From Elusimicrobiaceae bacterium (GTDB taxonomy: Bacteria > Elusimicrobiota > Elusimicrobia > Elusimicrobiales > Elusimicrobiaceae), in assembly GCA_016281355.1 (NCBI GenBank), contig JAEEIL010000032.1:62001-126000 (forward strand): 64,000 nt of DNA, given 5' to 3'. The position numbers and the translations under genes were made by a program. Numbering within the stretch: position 1 is the first letter of the stretch; each line of letters starts with the position of its first letter. Below are positions 61,596-64,000 of the stretch, in pieces. The notes under the pieces are model-generated. The model saw nothing but the letters and a program-made list of their open reading frames with translations, had not been told where the DNA came from and made no database searches.

Positions 61596-61808
61596 TTATT
61601 TCGCTTCTGGCGCTTTCTTTTCTTTTTTGACTTTGACTTCTGCTACTAATTTACCGCCGTAAAAGCCACAGGCTTTACACACATTGTGCGGCAAAACAGG
61701 TGCACCGCAATTGCTGCAAGTTACTGTTTGCACAGCAGTTAATTTTGAATTAGCGGACCTTCTGAGGTCTCTTCTTGATCTAGTATGCTTTCTCTTTGGA
61801 TTAGGCAT
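61596..61808 (-). CDS. rpmF: 50S ribosomal protein L32
   Basis: The 70-residue protein has the L32 N-terminus PNPKRKHTRSRRDLRRS and a CxxC...CxxC zinc ribbon (CSNCGAPVLPHNVCKAC), so it is the zinc-bearing form. The C-terminus has an extra lysine-rich tail (VKVKKEKKAPEAK). It is in the DUF177-rpmF-plsX order common in bacteria. Confidence 0.96.
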   Translation of the reverse strand: MPNPKRKHTRSRRDLRRSANSKLTAVQTVTCSNCGAPVLPHNVCKACGFYGGKLVAEVKVKKEKKAPEAK

Positions 61809-61825
61809 TTTATTTCCTCACTTTA

Positions 61826-62314
61826 CTACTTACTTTTAAATTTATCTTTCAAACAGGCAAAAGGGGAAAACTTTTCCTCCTTACATTTACATTGGCCCTC
61901 ATTCAAGTTTGTACCGCATATAGGGCACAAACCTTTACAATCTTTAGAGCACAAATCCTGTATCCCCACAACAAGGGGGAGTGTTTGCCTAGTTATATAC
62001 ATTATATCAATTATTTTATCTCTCTTGCTAGTCAGGGCATTGATTTCTTCCTTAAAATTCTTATCAAAACGCCTGAGACATCTGGAACAAGGCACTTCTA
62101 AAATACCGGCGACTTCCCCCTTAATTAAGATATCTTTTGATAGTACAGACATCTTTAATTTAAGGGTAATCTTTTTAAGTTTTTCTTCTTCCGGGAAGAT
62201 ATCGGCAAAATCCTTGACATTAGCCAAAAAAGAGCCCTCAAAGCCTTTTAGGGCCAAGATATCTTCCATTTTAAATTTTAGATTTTTGGGTATTTCGTAC
62301 TCTTTGTAATCCAT
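61826..62314 (-). CDS. yceD: DUF177 (YceD-like) rRNA-processing protein
   Basis: The 162-residue protein has the DUF177 core with EVPCSRCLRRF and a C-terminal CxxC cluster (CSKDCKGLCPICGTNL), then CKCKEEK. The family is needed for 23S rRNA accumulation in E. coli and plants. It is the first gene of the rpmF-rnc operon. The start shows TAAAAT six bases upstream, a possible leaderless promoter. Confidence 0.9.
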   Translation of the reverse strand: MDYKEYEIPKNLKFKMEDILALKGFEGSFLANVKDFADIFPEEEKLKKITLKLKMSVLSKDILIKGEVAGILEVPCSRCLRRFDKNFKEEINALTSKRDKIIDIMYITRQTLPLVVGIQDLCSKDCKGLCPICGTNLNEGQCKCKEEKFSPFACLKDKFKSK

Positions 62315-62320
62315 ATATAT

Positions 62321-62326
62321 ATTTTA
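62321..62326 (-). promoter_or_regulatory. Putative -10 box (TAAAAT) for leaderless yceD-rpmF operon mRNA
   Basis: TAAAAT on the minus strand is followed by ATATAT and the ATG at 62314. It differs from TATAAT by one base. Confidence 0.45.
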
Positions 62327-62342
62327 CCATATATATAGTACT

Positions 62343-62954
62343 TTAATTCTTGAGCCAATTTCTTACAGTAGTCTCTACAAACTTTGCGTCTTTTTGTGCT
62401 GTATGGCCGTAAATTGCCATACCTTTGTGAACAGTAGATTTAGGTAAAGCCTTTTTTAAAGCAGATTCCGAATGCCCCATAACACTACCTTCATGGGTTG
62501 CAAAGGGGTAAATTTGTTTACCTTCCATTTTGTAACTTTCTAAAAAAGTGTACACCGGCATTGGGGCATCCCCCCACCAAATAGGGAAACCTAAATAAAT
62601 AGTATCATACTCTTCCATATCTTCAACATAGCCTTTTATTTTAGGGCGGGCATTATTTCTAAATTCCTCTTGGGCGACTTCTGTGCATGCTTTATAAGCA
62701 TCCGGATAAGGTGTGGCAGGTTTAATTTCAAATAAAGTACCGTTTGTTTGGCGGGCAATCTCTTGTGCAACTTTATGAGTGTTGCCTATTTTAATACTTC
62801 CTACGCCATAATTATCACCGGTTTTTGAAAAAAAAGCGACTAAAACTTTGTTAGGTTTTGATTCCTGTTTTTCTACTTGAGGTTTTGCGTCTTGTGTCTT
62901 AGCACAAGCGATAAAAAGACATAGCGATAAAAACAAAGGTAAAGTTAATTTCAT
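62343..62954 (-). CDS. Flavodoxin-family lipoprotein
   Basis: The 203-residue precursor has a signal peptide with lipobox FIAC (lipidated Cys at residue 17). A flavodoxin_4-type domain follows: LVAFFSKTGDNYGVG (FMN phosphate loop region), DTIYLGFPIWWGDAPMPVYTFLES and TVHKGMAIYGHT. An exported flavodoxin-like lipoprotein could reduce periplasmic substrates or bind flavin. AAGAGG precedes the ATG. It lies downstream of the histone-like gene and has no obvious partner. Confidence 0.88.
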   Translation of the reverse strand: MKLTLPLFLSLCLFIACAKTQDAKPQVEKQESKPNKVLVAFFSKTGDNYGVGSIKIGNTHKVAQEIARQTNGTLFEIKPATPYPDAYKACTEVAQEEFRNNARPKIKGYVEDMEEYDTIYLGFPIWWGDAPMPVYTFLESYKMEGKQIYPFATHEGSVMGHSESALKKALPKSTVHKGMAIYGHTAQKDAKFVETTVRNWLKN

Positions 62955-62999
62955 AAAAACCTCTTTTATTTATTATAACTTTTTATTTACAATAAAACA

Positions 63000-63025
63000 A
63001 AAACCCCGGCTTGCGCCGGGGTCTT
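63000..63025 (-). terminator. Intrinsic terminator after the histone-like gene
   Basis: On the minus strand the stem ACCCCGGC/GCCGGGGT, loop four, runs into TTTTTGTTTT. It starts about ten bases after the stop codon. Confidence 0.92.
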
Positions 63026-63035
63026 AACTAAATAC

Positions 63036-63230
63036 TTATTTTCTTTTTGCAGTTTTCTTAGTTGTCTTTTTTGCTGCTTTTTTTGCAACTTTTTTTGTTG
63101 CTTTTTTTGCTACTTTTTTTGTAGCTTTTTTGCAGCATTTTTTTGCACAGCATTTCTTTGCAACTTTTTTTGTTGCTTTCTTTGCAACTTTCTTTGTTGC
63201 TTTTTTTGCAGCTTTTTTCTTTACGGGCAT
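63036..63230 (-). CDS. Lysine-rich histone H1-like protein with central cysteines
   Basis: The 64-residue protein is built from KKxxKK and KKATKKVAKK repeats (about 45% Lys) and ends KRK. It resembles the C-terminal domain of eukaryotic histone H1 and bacterial Hc1-type proteins, and probably binds DNA or RNA. The middle has CCAKKCC, four cysteines that could form disulfides or bind metal. GGAGAA precedes the ATG. The repetitive codons on the minus strand make a poly-T-like tract on the plus strand. Confidence 0.85.
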   Translation of the reverse strand: MPVKKKAAKKATKKVAKKATKKVAKKCCAKKCCKKATKKVAKKATKKVAKKAAKKTTKKTAKRK

Positions 63231-63419
63231 TGTTATTTCTCCTGCGTTAAGATATATACTTCACAAAATAATAATATAAAAAAAATTTTAAAAATGCAAA
63301 TTTTTTTTACAAATTTTTACAAGTAATTTTTGGGAAGTTTCTTCTGTCCGTCGAAAAATCAAAAAAAATAATTTTAAAAATTTTTAAAAATATTTTCAAA
63401 AACAATTTGACATTTCAAA

Positions 63420-64000
63420 TTATTTTATAACAATTACTGATCTTCCGTTGCTTTCTTGTTTGTTGTAAGGATCTTTAATTTCTTTACCATCAACAACAAA
63501 CATATAACGGTAAGTACCGGGGGAAATTGTTAAAGTAATTTCCCAAACACCGTTTACTTTTTTGAGTGCGCGCGGTTGTGTGGAAGTAAATCCGCTGACG
63601 ATAGCAACACTTTTTGCGTTATCAAAATATTTAAAAGTAACTTGACGCCATTTACCTGTACCGGAAACTTTAATACTCTCTTTCTTTACATCGTTTTTTG
63701 TATCCGTTACTTGTGTTTGAACTTCTTTAGGTTCTTTTTTAGGCAATGGTTTAGTTTCTTCTTTAGATTCTGTTTTAACTTCTGTAATTTCTTCTTTTTT
63801 AACTTCTTTTACAGGTTCTTGTTTGTCTTCTTTTACTTCTTCTTTTTTAGGTTCTTGTTTTATAGGTTCTGACAAATTAACTTCTTCCAAAACGACTTCT
63901 TCTGTTTTGACATCGCGATTAATTTGAACAACTTTCTTATCACTGTTAATAAAAGAATTATAAATTAAATAACTGAAAATACAAATGGCTATAAGATCAA
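63420..64000 (-). CDS. Membrane protein with Lys/Glu-rich linker and CBM48-like domain (5' end outside window)
   Basis: The frame stays open past 63890 to the window edge, so the start is missing. Read from the right end it has a hydrophobic helix (LIAICIFSYLIYNSF), a linker of about 90 residues rich in Lys and Glu (EVKKEEI-type), and a C-terminal domain of about 80 residues with WEITLTISPGTYRYMFVVDGKEIKDPYN. The last resembles the CBM48/AMPK glycogen-binding or isoamylase N-terminal fold. I cannot say whether it binds glycogen. The domain could instead be a generic immunoglobulin-like one. Confidence 0.75.
   Translation of the reverse strand, partial: DLIAICIFSYLIYNSFINSDKKVVQINRDVKTEEVVLEEVNLSEPIKQEPKKEEVKEDKQEPVKEVKKEEITEVKTESKEETKPLPKKEPKEVQTQVTDTKNDVKKESIKVSGTGKWRQVTFKYFDNAKSVAIVSGFTSTQPRALKKVNGVWEITLTISPGTYRYMFVVDGKEIKDPYNKQESNGRSVIVIK

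Noticed and set aside
61785-62309. 174-codon plus-strand frame opposite yceD
   Set aside because: It is antisense to the conserved DUF177 protein with its CxxC clusters.
63040-63230. Repetitive T-rich tract as a possible repeat array or CRISPR
   Set aside because: It is the coding sequence of a lysine-rich protein; no spacer-repeat structure is present.
1-64000. Mobile elements, prophage or defence islands
   Set aside because: No transposase, integrase, phage structural gene, toxin-antitoxin pair or restriction gene was found; gene order and codon use look uniform.

Overview
The window reads as an ordinary, densely packed chromosomal segment of an AT-rich Gram-negative bacterium, most likely a gut-type member of the Elusimicrobiota. 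The envelope genes (kdsC, a heptose adenylyltransferase, the Lol export system, many lipoproteins) imply an outer membrane with LPS. Solitary PilE-like pilin genes (29497-29973, 41893-42387) next to unrelated housekeeping genes are a known trait of Elusimicrobium. The phylum call is an inference from gene content, not from a marker phylogeny. I see no prophage, insertion sequence or CRISPR array.

Layout. 1-5000: end of dapF, then a seven-gene overlapping minus-strand operon (DUF1189, queD, queE, folE, folP, a second PTPS-family gene, folK) joining queuosine-precursor and folate synthesis. 5087-8000: tRNA-Gln and tRNA-Pro, a C39-like peptidase and a peptide-binding lipoprotein. 8044-13329: a 1265-residue coiled-coil protein, ddl and a small membrane protein. 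13326-18855 (minus): a GNAT protein, a serine-palmitoyltransferase-like enzyme, a heptose adenylyltransferase, accC, an odd accB and a CoaBC-like protein. 18932-29472: an ankyrin lipoprotein, a POT transporter with a structured leader, ridA, malQ, plsY-gpsA-HU-merR, two tRNA-Pro genes, DUF2157/GDYXXLXY and obg. 29497-37244: a pilin, glyQS, an ankyrin membrane protein, tRNA-Phe, a thioredoxin-like lipoprotein, two tandem repeat proteins, a hydrolase and kdsC. 37293-41755 (plus): a CsgG-like lipoprotein, serS, a TPR-like protein and a secreted serine protease. 41893-54597 (minus): a pilin, lolDC, SEC-C, AAA and M23 genes, ptb, DUF805, nth, a zinc/manganese ABC system, kbl-tdh and nupC. 54710-57030 (plus): phosphoesterase, HAD phosphatase and ankyrin protein. 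57033-64000 (minus): an ankyrin/low-complexity protein at the end of the DUF177-rpmF-plsX-fabG-acpP-rnc operon, a flavodoxin lipoprotein, a histone-like protein and a partial membrane protein.

Recurring themes. Folate and queuosine synthesis share one operon, with two PTPS paralogues whose active-site residues differ in an informative way. Fatty-acid supply (accBC, plsX, fabG, acpP), glycerolipid synthesis (plsY, gpsA) and a possible sphingolipid-like branch (SPT-like plus GNAT) are all present. Seven genes carry a TATAAT box exactly six bases before the start codon and no Shine-Dalgarno sequence, and two more carry TAAAAT at the same place, so leaderless mRNAs look common. All three tRNA-Pro isoacceptors lie in the window. 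I see no single new defence-like or mobile system. The strongest leads are the leaderless promoters, the PTPS-III-like folate enzyme, the SPT-GNAT pair, the AccB with a changed biotin motif and the structured POT-transporter leader.
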